DNA of 64,000 nt. Origin: Pieris napi. Taxonomy: Eukaryota; Arthropoda; Insecta; Lepidoptera; Pieridae. Below, piece by piece: positions 32,848 to 46,800 of the stretch. The notes under the pieces are model-generated. The model was not told the origin of the DNA. It worked only from the letters and a program-made list of their open reading frames with translations, and made no database searches. The stretch lies in contig NC_062244.1 in the NCBI RefSeq assembly GCF_905475465.1, positions 9,746,501 to 9,810,500 on the forward strand, written 5' to 3'. Both the position numbers and the translations under genes were made by a program. Each line of letters starts with the position of its first letter. Positions within the stretch are counted from its first letter, which is position 1.

Positions 32848-33408
32848 CTAGCTGACCCGGCTAACTTCGTTCCGCCTTAATAATAATATCGTTGTTACTT
32901 TAGTTAAACTTATTTTAGGATTTCATTAAGGTGATAACTTTTTTTGCAAATAGAGAAATGTTTTATTGCTTGCCATTGCAAAAGAAGAATGGCAGTTTTA
33001 CACATTAGGCCTCTTCTCTCTATCGCCAATATTGCGATACTGCATGTAAAATCACTTTCTGCTTTACAACATTTTTTGATGAGGTAACACATGTTTTCGA
33101 TCAAGATCAAAGCCTGGTTATGCATCTCCTTATTTACTTCAAGTTCGGAATTTCTTGAAGTGACACGAATTCGACGTACAATGATGCGTAGTTTTGTCAA
33201 CAAATGTCACCACATGCCGTGTGCATTCGTAAAATTAATTAATTAATTTATTGTTATTCGATAACTTATCCGATATTTTATTACTTATTCTGCTATTCGG
33301 AGTGGAGAAAAATCCATCAAAAAAGACACAACTAACATCGGTCCAGCCGATCTCGAGTTATAAGTGTTGTAACAAACACGACTTTCTTTTATTTTTATAT
33401 ATAATAAT
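32848..33408 (-). mobile_element. Helitron-like non-autonomous element
   Basis: On the minus strand it ends CTAG preceded by the short GC-rich stem GGCGGAACGAAG...CCGGGTCAG. The other end reads ATATAAAAATAAAAGAAAGT on the minus strand. These ends are typical of abundant lepidopteran Helitron-type repeats. No Rep/helicase coding region. Confidence 0.5.
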
Positions 33409-34853
33409 ATTATTAACTGTAAACAAGTAGTTGTATGATGGCAATGAAATTAATTAAGTAATGATTTTTACTTTGGCTTTTTGTGAGAATTTAAATCCGC
33501 ATCAATAATTAATTTAATTCTTTTTGACTTTATATATAAAAAGGTATAGGGCTTAGTTTTTCTTGACATGAAGTTTTTTTACCTGCTTTAACAAGATAAG
33601 CTTCTCTCATCCGAACAATTTGTTGCTGTTGTACTTACAGAGCTATGCGAATCCATTTTGGATAAATGTCGTCTTATCTGTGTTTTCGCAAATACGATTT
33701 TTAATGACCTAGAATCTATTTTTTTAAATATTTTATTACGGGCAATTCGCATTTCTGAATCTAGTCACTTTCTTAATCATTAATTGGATTCGGTATATTG
33801 AGTAGAGTACTAAAATATTGTCATTTTGTAAATTTTTCGAGTTTTGAGCTAAAGTTTCGGAAGCCGCTAGCGAAACAAAATGGTTTTAAATGTTCCTCTG
33901 TTTGACTAATTTGCAGATATTTCGCAGATACTTTAAGTACAAACTAATTCAATTTGAATTCCGTTTCCAATATCCGAGCTATCAGGACTAGCTTTTCTCT
34001 ATTAAAAAAAATAATAATAATAATATAACTAGTTCGAACATCATGAACAACTTATTTAATGACAAGCGATAATTTTTTTTAACAAGTTGCATACGACTGG
34101 TTTCGTAGGCAGCTTTAAGAAATAGAAAAGTATCAATCCATAAAGTCCTTGCATGTTTTAACATATACATATATGAATGAAACAAGAGTTTTAATCGAGG
34201 TAAAAAAAAAAATAATGTTTATTGTATGCCTAAGTAATAAGTGGATTAACATTCTTAAGCATATGAGTGGTTACATAAAAATATAATGAAAGAAAATGAC
34301 CGTCAGTTCCGTTTACGTGTCAAATCGGTATCAAATCTTTGTCATTAAAAAAATAAGATGTGTAACATAAACCAACACTTCTAGATCTGACAGTCACAAT
34401 ATTGTATGGAAAACATATTAAAACTTAATAATAAGTCATCACTCATATCAGATAATTTACACCAAATGCTAAATTAAAATAATTAGGAAATCATCATACT
34501 GCTTGGAAGAAATAATATATCATAGAATAAAAACAAACTTATGCAATTAGGGTTCCATTAAAAGTTAAATAATACATATAATAGAAACATGAAACAATAA
34601 CGAAAACAACGTAATATCAGTTGTTTGGCTTAATAGTGTCTGCTCATCTGGGAACTTAACCCGTAACCGAAATGATACGATACATTTTTATTCCTTTATA
34701 CGTCAAACTTATTTTCTAGTACTCCAAGCCAATAATTGTTTTTCCGAGCGGTTACTGAACGTTATTTCAGTACGAGACCAAATTAAACTTATGTATATTT
34801 TAATTTTCCATTCTGTGTGCTCAATTACAGGAGCCGTAATTATAGACAATATA
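33409..34853. other. Intergenic DNA and ZNFX1 3' UTR
   Basis: AT-rich with no credible ORF. The ZNFX1 transcript should end here: TTTATT at 34688-34693 and 34218-34223 are AATAAA on the coding strand, 160 and 630 nt past the stop. Confidence 0.45.
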
Positions 34854-37800
34854 CTAGTCTAGATGAAAATTTTCCAAATTATTTTGTTCAGACCAAGCCG
34901 GGAATTTCGAGTCGTCCATTTCGCTGGCGTGCTTGTTGTCAGACAACAAGGTATGTCTAGTTCCGCCTACGGCCGTTCCACAATCGGGACATTTACCGAC
35001 CACCATAGCTCCACCGCAATCACCAATACAATAGAAATGCCCATTCGGACATTTGAACCAATGCCCGGCTTTCAAACCGATCGCTTTGACAATCATTTTC
35101 CGTTCTTGTTCAAATATGACCACGACATTCGATTTGATCACATCTTGCAACGACTTTAAGGCGGCTGTACCTTTTTCCTTGTTAAATCTTTCAATACTGA
35201 ATATTATCCTTTCAGTATCGTTAAAAGCTTTCAAAATATCCGGTTGATTATGTATCGTATAGTAATTTCTAACCAACTTCTCATATTGAATTGTAGCGTG
35301 TACACGATTGATCTCACAATTTATATCTTGCTGTTGCTGATAATTAATTTTTTTTACATTCCTGATTAGGTATCGGTAGATGTCGTTCATTTGACTGGTA
35401 AATTCCGCGAGAAAATGTTTTGCTACTCCTGAATAATTTTTTCTTTTTTCAAATAGAATCTCCAATATGTTACAGTATATTAAACTCATCTCTATTTGCA
35501 TAAGTGAAAGTCGCTTGTTTTTTTTAACATACTTCTCCAGCTCTTTATAGGCTCGTTCAGGGTAATCTGAAAAGAAGCGAAAATTATAAATATATACATC
35601 ATTATGATCTCTAGAAATTATTATTTGTTCCATGTCTCTACCCAAAAAGATTTGTTTAAAACAATGTAAACACACCAGAAAGATAACTATTTCGAAAATT
35701 GAACAAAGTTTGTTTATCCTCATTAAATAGATGTTGTAATTTATTATTTAGTTCTTCCATCTTCGCGGTAATATCTCGTTTACTTCCGTAAACTTTTTCT
35801 TTCACGGGATTTATATCGAATTTAAATATATTGTTTATGATATCCTTATAGCGGTAGCTCTTGAGGATAGGCTTTCGACATTTTGGGCATGACTTTATTC
35901 CTATTGTATCCATTTTACTGAACATCCATGTGTCCATTTCTTCTACTTCCACGATGTGGTTACAGTCCTCCAACATGACGAGCCTGAAAACATATATATT
36001 TATTTCGCATACAGAAGGTTGATGATGATATTAATTTATCCCTAATGGTATAGGGAAAGGACTTTAGTCCATACAGCCAGTTGTTCTTGGTAATAATTGG
36101 AGAATTTTGCTAGTTCCGAAAGGCCGAAGCCACGTCTTTATTCCGCCATTTTTTCTTTAAATCCGCATACAGAAGATTCATTTTTCTATTTGACATTAAA
36201 ACGAAAAATAAAATCAATCATTCAAATTCGGTATCTGTAATATTTATGTGTCGATGTCACGCTCTAAAGAAGGTCAGTGACTATACATATTTACACATTT
36301 GCGGCTTTAACGTAGGTATTTCTATTATCATACAAAAAACAAATTTCGAAAGATCGGCATAATATATCTTACTTTGCATCATCTTCGTAATCATCACCCA
36401 GAAAATCTTTGGGAAAGTCGTCTGGTTTGCAAATCTTGCAGACGTTTGGACATGGGTGGCCACACAGACCTCGGCAAGGGTGTTTACACTTTTGCGTTTT
36501 GGGACACGGCTTTGAACAAGCAGCAACAGAACAAGCCTGTCCGCATAGCCTCTTACACTGCCCGTGAGGGCATCGGCGTGTGCATTTTTCCTGCGAGATA
36601 CAATTATATAGTAGGCATATAGCTAATTAATAAATCTAAGAGTCAGTACGGTAAGACAACAAAAAGGTTGTCTTCCGTCTTCTAATAATGGCCGCGAGTT
36701 TGCGTCAGATCCAAATCGTCAGATTATTAGATGAGAACCTGGCGCACTCGATTTTTTTTAATCATTTTCAACCCTTACGTACTACTCCCATCATGCAAAC
36801 AATCAGATTAACGTTCGTACATTATTAATAATATGTAGGACATACATGCTATCAATATCTGACGCTCTCGAGTATGTCCACGGCACTGAGTAGATGTGTA
36901 TGTATTTATTAAAAGCTTGAAGGAAGGCTTTAATTTAAGGATCTCTTCTAGATATGAGCTTTTCGTTTATTTAAATAAAATCACACAGTCAAATCTTAAT
37001 CAAAATCGGTTTGACAGGTTTTTTAATGTTTTTTATATGGAATCAGAATTCGTTATTTCGTTTATATTCATACCCCATTGAACCTTCCACTGGCGACTCA
37101 ATATATAAATATTAAATACCTAATACCTAATAATTTATCAACTTTACCTTACAGAATACACACGGTCTACCACACTGGTTGTTACACTTCGAATGTGGAC
37201 ACCTTACTTCGCAAGGCTTGTTGCATGGCGGACATACCTCGTTGCAGGGTTCGACGCACCTATTGAAGATATAATATCAGTCAACACTCCAACAAGACGG
37301 CCATAAAGAGGCCTAACATATAGCATGTTTGTATTTTATATATGGCAAATTACTTAAAACAAATTTAAAACAAGGCTTTGTGGCTTAACTTTTGGCATTA
37401 AAATTACTTTGATAACCGCGCCATCACCCAGCTTATGCCAAAATTCACACTTACCAATGTAGTCTGTCTTGCTTTGAGAAGTAATGAGAACAAAAATTTG
37501 GCGCCACAAGGGTCTAGAGACAACGACTTTTCAACAGGAATTTTTTTGGAATGACAAGCTCACGTGACTATTTTCATACAAATTAGTTTGGCGTTAGTGT
37601 GTCACGCCTGTCGAAAAGTGACTTTGTCTCAAGCCCAAGACCAATGAAGTGTTACTAAAGAGATTTAAATTCGTATATTACCGATGTCCACATATGATGT
37701 CCTTGTTACATTTGGCGGCGCAGGGCGCGTGCAGACGAAATTGATAACATTCAGAACACGAGCCTACACAACGATGGTCGCAACTCAATACAGCTGAACA

Positions 37801-40800
37801 AGGGAACTTACAATAACGGAGTAGCTCTTTCTTGAAACTAGTATCATTCGGATTATCTGTAATGTAATGTCATCAAATAATATAAATATTCAAACTTATT
37901 TGTGATACATAGATTGCTACAAAGAGCATAACAATATATATAGTACGAAACTACCACATCAAGATGACAGTACATATAACTATTTAATTTTATTCTATTG
38001 GATATTGCCATATTAACGCCATCAATTCGACAACAATCGTCTATGTCTAATATGTCTCAACAAATCTCTTTATCTGTGGTCAACTAACGTTTGGTTTTAT
38101 TATTACATGTCTTAACTGCTTACAAGTCGTAGTTACTAGTTTCTACAATAAGGCTGTCAAACTAACTCGAAGAAAATAAGTAGCAAATACGCGACGTATA
38201 GTAGTAGTAGTAGACATTGGATTAGAAGCCTTCACAATCTTAGATATGGAAACAAATATCCGCGAGTTTTTTTAGGTTATTTTATGGCATGTATAAACAA
38301 CTTACTCTTTGCCATTTTACATGGTATCATTATTTGATGGCCACATAAGCCCGTAGTTGATTTGTTACTTAATTCCCCACATTCACGGGCATCACATGGC
38401 TGATTACATTGCTTGAGGCATTCATGGCCACATTCTAGCAAGCGCTTGCATTGTTGCGTACAGTCATATTTTGTAGGTTCTACGGAACATTTAACTCGTA
38501 CGACATGGTTACAACCTGGTATAACTTTATTGACCTGAAGGGAAAATAGATTATTAAATACAAAATATCAGAGAGTGTCTTTTCTGACTGTTATTATTTG
38601 TAATTATTTTGGGTTAAATAATTTTTATTTAAATTCTACAAGCCAAATATTATACATTTTTAAGGTAATAAGTGATCTAGTTTATTTTTTTTCTGATGGG
38701 GAAATCGAGCCTACGGAGAGGACATAAAAGGTAGATGCCGAGCCCATGGACACCCATGTTACTCGTTGACGGCTTTTATGAGAGGAGCATGCCCTTTTTA
38801 TTATAGTTTGGAGGCTCTATCTCCCATGAAAGACCTCCACTGGAAATCGATACCACACGCCAGTTCTAACTACGATTTTTTCATAGATTTTTGCTTTAGG
38901 CACCAAAAATACTGCGAGGACTTTGGTTCCTCGACCGCCGAACCAAGCCTTTAAATATTTATATCTCAAACATAATTAAAATAAGCATTATTATACCGGC
39001 CTTCGTTTTACGAGCTAAAAACAATATCCCTTTTTTTAGACACGTTAAAATATGAAAACGCACTCACCAGTTGATCACAGTCCCCGCATGGTTCGTTACA
39101 CAACTTCATGCAGAAGTGATTACATTTTAGTACGCGAGCGCATTTTTTTTTACATTGGATACTATTAATATAGACGTTACACGGAACTTGCTCCGAGTGC
39201 TTGCATGTGGTTCTTCTCTTCTTCACCTTAATAACGAGTGGAAATAATAATTATACTTTCAGTGTACCCTTCTTTTTGAAGTCGATCGAGTGAGTGTTCA
39301 TTTTAATAGCCCGATAGTTAAGCAACCTTGAGCCCGGAGCCCTAGTGAAATCACTAGGAAATTGTAAACGAAACACAGTATGTAAATTTTCAAAACACAT
39401 ACGGGGCCCTTCAAGTATTACGTAAGCTGATTTACTGCAATTTATCCTCCCCTCTTGTCAGCAAAAGTAAGCAAAGCTCTCAAAAATAATAGTACACAAA
39501 CGTATAAATTTTTTGTAATCCTCGAAAATGCATTACATTTTCAAGCATAGACATTGTGTGGGTAGTGAGTAAAAAAGTAAATAATTGTATTGTCTTTTAG
39601 TGACATAACCTTTACAGATTTAAAGAAAACACTTTTTAACCTGATTGAAGTTATGTATTATTATAAATTATATGTATGTTATGTATTATATATATTATAT
39701 ATATATTACAGACACCGTGACCACGCACGCTGTAAAGCACGCGAAACGTCGGTTAAATTTAAAATTATGTAAAATAATTGTAAATTACTACATTTATACT
39801 ATGTCAAATCTATAACAAAGTCGCTTTTTCTGTCCCTATATCCCTATGTCTGATAAACTTTAAAACTACGCAACGGATTTTAATAGATAGAGTGATTGAA
39901 GAGGAAGGTTTATATGTGTAATAACACCCATTAAATATTGGAGAAATACTGTTATTTTTGAGGTTTCTAATGTGATGTCGTAAATAATTACATTTTTTCC
40001 GCTTACAATGCAAACGCAGGCTGAACCCTACGAGATTTATCAAAATAATGTACTAAGTATTGTACATATTGAAAAGGTCTACAGAGAACTCCACGATGGT
40101 ATATGTCTATCTCTTATGGATATCCCACAATAACATTTTTTTGTCATTTATTTTTTACGACAGATAATGGCTAATTTTCGAAGCGATTTTAACCAATACA
40201 GCATTAATCCTTATCCAATTAAATACTGTGCGAAGCCGTGGCGGGTCGCTAGTTTATAATAATACATAACTTCAATCCGGTTAAAAATTGTTTCTTTAAA
40301 AGTAAATAATTACTGTTGACGTAATCACCAAATAAGAAAATCAAAGACCCCTTACGCTTACGTAATCCTTGAAAGGCCCCTACTGAAAAACCTCGAGTCC
40401 ATTTTCCAATTGCAATTAGCAATCAAATTACCGCCCCCTGTTGAGAAACAGCTTAGATCCTTAAAGTCGACGGCGTGTGTCTAGCACGGAAGGTAATCAC
40501 GTACTTACGTATTAGAAAAAAAAGCTAACTATCACGAAACAGTTACAGAATTGTCAGGTGCAAACCTACAAGGCTGTGGCGTTGGTATATTGATTATATA
40601 AGTCCAGTCTCAAATCTCACCTCTACTTTGCACTCATCACACTCTTCGTAGCACATTTTTTGACATTGATGCGCAAGAGAGTCGGTATCGATCTCTGAAG
40701 TGAAGGTACATCCTTTTTTGACATTTGCGCATGGCTTTTCACACTTGGTCTAAAATTAATAATACACAAATTAATAAGTGTCATTTATATAATAGTCTAT

Positions 40801-43800
40801 AATCCTAATAGACAGTTTTAGAACAATTCATATCGTAATGAAATAAATATGCTATATAGGACAAAGGTTTTATATGGGTAAAGTGGCCATACAGTTTAAG
40901 ACACGTATTAACCAACAAGCGTAGTTAGTATATGCAACACATTTAAATTATAAAACAGATAACAAAACGGTTTCTCAATACAATTAATGTCTTTTCTCTG
41001 ATATATTATTATAGATAATTATAATAAAATTACATAGAACATTTTACATGTGATTACAACTGACTTTTGTCTCTATTAAACTATAATGATTAAACGAAGA
41101 TGTCTCAGGATCTCTAAGGTTGGTGATTTCATTAAATATTCAAGCCATTCGAAATTTGAAAAGTACGTCCTACTATCTGCGTTTTAGTTTTTGGCTACCA
41201 TATCATTTTATTTAAGAGGCTGTTCTGCAAACTAATATAATGAAACCGTAAAATTACCTTTTCGTGATCCGGGTCGCTTATGACGTGGCAGAATTTCTCA
41301 CATACGTGTCCGCAATTCATTCGCGCCTTACACGGGACTGAACATCTTACGTTGGCCAAATCTACATAACATGCTTTTTGTGCCTGAAATATTATTTTCA
41401 TTTATATTTAATAGGATAGGTAAGTTTTTTACAAGGTTTAAGGGTGACGCCCTGTAGCATTTGTCAGATATCTCAGTCAAAACCGTTTACGACGAATCGT
41501 TTAGAACAACATACCTACCGGTTATAGTGACCAAAACCAAAGGTCCCGGCTGAATTCTATTGTATTAGGTACTTAATAACAACGTCATCGGCTGTTACGA
41601 CTATCGGTTTTTACGGCCAAATATGAGTAGTCCATTCGATGTCGTTAACAGATTTTCACTGTATAAATAAAATTGAATCGCAAAATATGTTGCTAAGCGC
41701 TAAACGGCTGGACCAAATCGAGTAATTTTGTTTTATTTCTTCTTTGAAATCTGAGGAAGGTTTTTGTGAAGAGAACAATGTACGAAAAATCCTCAATCTC
41801 AACGAACTTCGCGGGGACAGCTAGTTATTAATAAATCTTAAATTTACACACTTGTCGTTCAATTGGAGACTTGATGTATTGGCGTATCGTAAGTGGTCAA
41901 TCTACAAAAAAATCTACATTTTTTCATTTTTAGAAACGCTATACTAGCCAACATTTGATGACGGATATGTAAGGTTTAGGCGGTAGCAAAGCTTCCGACT
42001 AAGTATTCTTGTTTTTTTATATATAATAGAATCATTCAACAAAAACTTTAAAATATATTAGGTAACTTATACACTTATGAACGAGAAAAAAAAACAAGTT
42101 AGGGAGCGTTCAAGTATTACGTAACAAATTTTTGTTCCTTTCGTAAAACGTTACGCGGGGCGGGGATTGAATTACGCGTTATTGTTAATATTTAACTTGG
42201 GTACAGCAAAACGTTACAGCGCGTTACATGGGGGGGGGGGGGGTTTGTCAATAATCCCCAAAAAATGTACGTGACGTAATACTTGAACGCTCCCTTTATA
42301 TATTTCAGAATCAAAAATACCCTTCTTACCTCATGGCCACAATGGGGTAAGATGACAGAAACTATAGTAAGACATTTAGCGTCTTTTGGTTCGGTAGAAC
42401 ACCAAGTATCCATATAATGAGTACATGGCAGTTTCTTGTTTACGATAACTTTGCAAGGTTCGCATTCTCTTGCACAAGCCAGAGGGCAAACATGTTGCTT
42501 TTCGCAAATTTTTCTGGAAATTTCAAACCGTGTTTATTCGTTTGCCTAAACCACTTTATTATATTATGGCCAATGCAAATACCTCTTTTAAGGGTCAAAT
42601 TGTTTTATCCTACCACTCATGTGTTACTTTAAATCACTAGTTTATTAGTTTCAATAGAACAGAAAAATCATATCGCGTATCGTAATGTAGAAAAAAAATA
42701 TAGTACAAAGGTCACTGCTTAGCTTATTTGTAAAGTGGCCATAAATTTTAAGACACTCATTAACCAAAAAGTTGCATGTACTATTTAAATTTTTTGCAAC
42801 GCATTTAAATTATAAAACAGACAACAAAACGGTTCTTCGTTACAGTGATTTTTGTCTTTCATATATCACTACATAGTATAAAACAAAGTCGCTTTCTCTG
42901 TCCCTATGTCCCTTTGTACGCTTAAATCTTTGAAACTACGCAACGGATTTTGGTGCGGTTTTTTTAAATAGATAGAGTGATTCAAGAGGAAGGTTTATAT
43001 GTATAATAACATCCATTAAATAGTGGAGAAGTACTGTTATTTTTTAGGTTTCTAATGTGATGTCGTAAATAATTACATTTTTTCCGCTTACATTGCGAAC
43101 CCTACGAGATTTATCAAAATAATGTACTACGTATTGTACACATTGAAAAGGTCTACAGAAAACTCCGCGATGGTATATGTCTATCTCTCATGGATATCCC
43201 ACAATAAAAAAAAAATATAATTTACTTTTTACGACAAATAATGGCTAATTTTCGAAGCGATTTTAACCAATACGGCATTAATCCCTATCCAATAAAATAC
43301 CTTAAATACAGTATTGATTTAATATAGATCTATATGGCTCTTTACAACATATAATTTAAATGAATATTTTCGAAGATATTCCAAGAAGGAAGAGAAGGTT
43401 CTCTCTATTCTCTATAGCACTTTGAATTTAGTATCAGCATTGCATCTGTGCGAAGCCGGGGCGGGTCGCTAGTTATAGATAATTTAATGACATTACATAA
43501 AAATATTGTACATGTCATTAAAACTGACTTTTATCTTCATTAAACTATGATGATTAAACGATGTCTCAGGATCTCTAAGGTTGGTGATTTCACAAAATCT
43601 AAACCATTTGAAAAAAAAAAATTTTTTACCTTTGACATTTCTCAATACAATTTATCGTCTCGTGATTCCTATCATAGCCATGACACACCAGCGGGCACAC
43701 GTGTCCACATGACAAATTCAAATTGCATTTTAACAAACATCCACCCTCTGGTGCCATATCAAAATCGCTGTCTGTCGTGATCTATAAAGAATATAAATAA

Positions 43801-46800
43801 TAATAGCCTGTTTGTATGAAATTTATAAATATTAAAGGAACGAACATACATTTGTTATTTGTTCCGGGTGGAAGAAACACTGAAGCTGCAAACTTGAACC
43901 CACAGAGTCCTCTTGCTCGAGAGATCCAGAAATGTTCTTCCAAAGTTCAGACTGAGATTTGAGCATATTTATGTTTCCAAATATGTAGAACCCTGGATCA
44001 TGAAATATATATATCAATAACTAGCTGACCGGGCAAACGTCGTTTTGCCATGTATATCATTTATAATAAAAAATAGGGGTTGATCGTAGAGGGGTGAAAA
44101 TTAGGAGTTGTATGTATTTTTTAATGCTAATTTAATCTAAAAATTAAAACAAAATAATTTAGGGGTGGACTACCCTTAACATTTAGACGGATGAAAAATA
44201 GATGTTGTCCGATTCTCAGACATACCCAATATGCACACAAAATTTCATGAGAATCGGTCAAGCCGTTTCGGAGGAGTTTAACTACAAACACCGCGACACG
44301 AGAATTTTATATATTAGAGATTAAGTAGTTGAGCGGTGTAAGACCTACCCAGAGGGCGACTCTCAAATCTGATATCGTTCGAATCCCAGCTAAACCCATA
44401 GGTTTGTATACATTAATACAGAAAAATCGTGAGGATATTAGGTCAGTTTGTTAGGAACAGAAGAAAACGGACGAAGGAAAGAGAAAGACGAAATCAAATT
44501 ACGAGGTTACAAGAAAATGCTTTTCAATCACTTTTTTCAAACATCAACTTTAATTAAATCTTTTAACCAGGTATACCAAGTTGCGTTATAACCAGTGTTT
44601 CGCTCTACCAACCTTCTTTAGCTCTCGATAAGGCGACACAGACTCTGTTAGGGGTTGCCAAAAAACCAATCTTGTTATCGAGGTTATTTCTCACTAGTGA
44701 TAATATAATTATCTTCGATTCCTCCCCTTGGTAGTTATCAACGACTGTCACTTTTACGTCATTCAAATGGACGTAGTTCTTTTTCTCCTAGAATGAAATC
44801 TTACATTAGGGTACTATAGATAAATCATAACTAATAACATTCATTAGATTTAATTAGACTGGAAAACAAGACGAGCCTTTATATAGAAAACTAGCAAACT
44901 CGGCGAACTCCGTTTCGCCTCCAGATGGCTTCGTTTTATGTAACATTTCGTTTGGTGATCCCGCTTTTCTGTTGAAATTTTTCCTGAATTTTCTTTCTAT
45001 AAACCTCACGGAGCCCGAGACCTTTCCAACGAATGCAAAACCGTGGAAATCGGTTCGTGCGTTCTGGAGTTATAGCGTCAGGAAGGAAAACCCGACTTAT
45101 TTTTATATACTAGATTTTCAAGTGCGCTCAACTACGACGATAATTTTTTGTACACTAGGTAAGATTCATTTATATGGACATGACCACATCTATATATAAT
45201 ATAGATAAATTATTTGCTGTTCGTTTGTCTCGCTAAAAGGGCTGGACCGATTTGGCTATGATGAAATATTTGTGGAAGTGTAGGAAAGGTTTAAACGGTG
45301 GGAAACCAAAATTATAAGTAAAGAAAAATACTAAAACGACAATTGAAATTTTTAAATAAAAACTGTTATTGCAAACGGTATTGACTTTTGACACAAATAT
45401 ATGTATTATTTTATTCATCGTTTGAGGCGCTGGTTAAAAGGTCATTTGATTTGATTCGCGGTATATTTTAATGTATCATAATCGAATAAATAAAATAATA
45501 ACAAATAAGTTACATTATGTCATGATGACAATATTCTCATACAACGGCCAGTTTTAGTATTTTTTTAACAACAACTTTGACCATCAAATCTCTCCGATTG
45601 GGCCTTGACACACCCCCGTCATCATAAGAATTTGATGATGACGGCAAAAAATATAATAGGACGGAAGAAGTTGGAGGAGGCCTTCTCCGGGATAGAGGTC
45701 GCATCTTAGGGAAATAAAATTGTATATATCTATTTGTATAATGTATGTAAATAATATGTCGATAAGTATATGTATTTTACGAATTACTAGCGGCCCGTCC
45801 CGGCTCCGCACGGTTGGACAATATTTTTTTTGTAGATAGATATTGATATGTTCTTTAATATTGTGGAACATTTTTTCTTCTATCATCAATAGTTTTCGCA
45901 GCGCATGCGATGTAAGATATTTTATAGGCATTTTTACACCTTGGGTAACAATATTGTAGTTTTAGTAGGGATTCTTATTTTTCTTGCAATGTAGCATTCA
46001 AATGGTGAAATAATCGCGGTCCAGTACTTTTTGAGCCATTTCGATACAAACATACTTACATAAAAAAAAATCCTCTTTATAGTATTAGTATAGAAGTATA
46101 GATTACCCGCTTCATGTAAAACATTTGTGCCGTATAGCAACAAAGCAACGTTATGTCTTGCGGATCGTACCCTTGCTGCATTAAGTAGTTTGCTAGTCTT
46201 AGTGCTACATCTGCTTCTTTGCTGTTAAATTTACTTGTGCTATCTTTTCCTGACTGAAATAAATATAAACATCGTTTATCCTTTAAGCCAATGGCGATAC
46301 AACATTTTAGGTCTGAGCCTCAGATTTCTGTTTCGTTTAGTGATCATTTCAAGTAGGTGACGAACCTTCTGTGCCTGACACGCACCGTCTACTTTTTAGG
46401 GTCTAAGGCATGGTCGTTTCCTAACGATGTTTTCCTTCAGTGTACGCACGAGTGTTAGATTCCCACATATCCAGAAAGTCCATTGGTGCACAGCCGGGGA
46501 TCGAACCAACGACCCCAGGGACGAGAATTGCACGTTGTAACCAGTAGGCCAACACTATATGCTATACCTTTTAATTTACCTGCATTATCCTCATAACACG
46601 GCGGTCCCATTATCTCAGTTCCCGAGGAGAAAACCAAATGATTTTTCATCATAGCCCATAATTCATAATGAACACATTAATGAACATCAATTAAATATAT
46701 AAAAAAGAAACAAATGGTTCTAAATTTAAACTTCCCAAATCAAGGGCGTAAAAACCTTAAGATTTCATAATACGTCCGATATAACAGATAGTTATTTCCT

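Noticed and set aside
33613..33672. ATGGATTCGCATAGCTCT followed by GTAAGT on the minus strand as a first exon
   Set aside because: No downstream exon in frame could be found before ZNFX1; most likely chance.
46497..46551. Possible tRNA gene
   Set aside because: A and B boxes are present but no cloverleaf stems or CCA-proximal acceptor pair can be formed, and the sequence continues as a SINE body.
46455..46652. 65-aa minus-strand ORF
   Set aside because: It is the translation of the tRNA-derived SINE.
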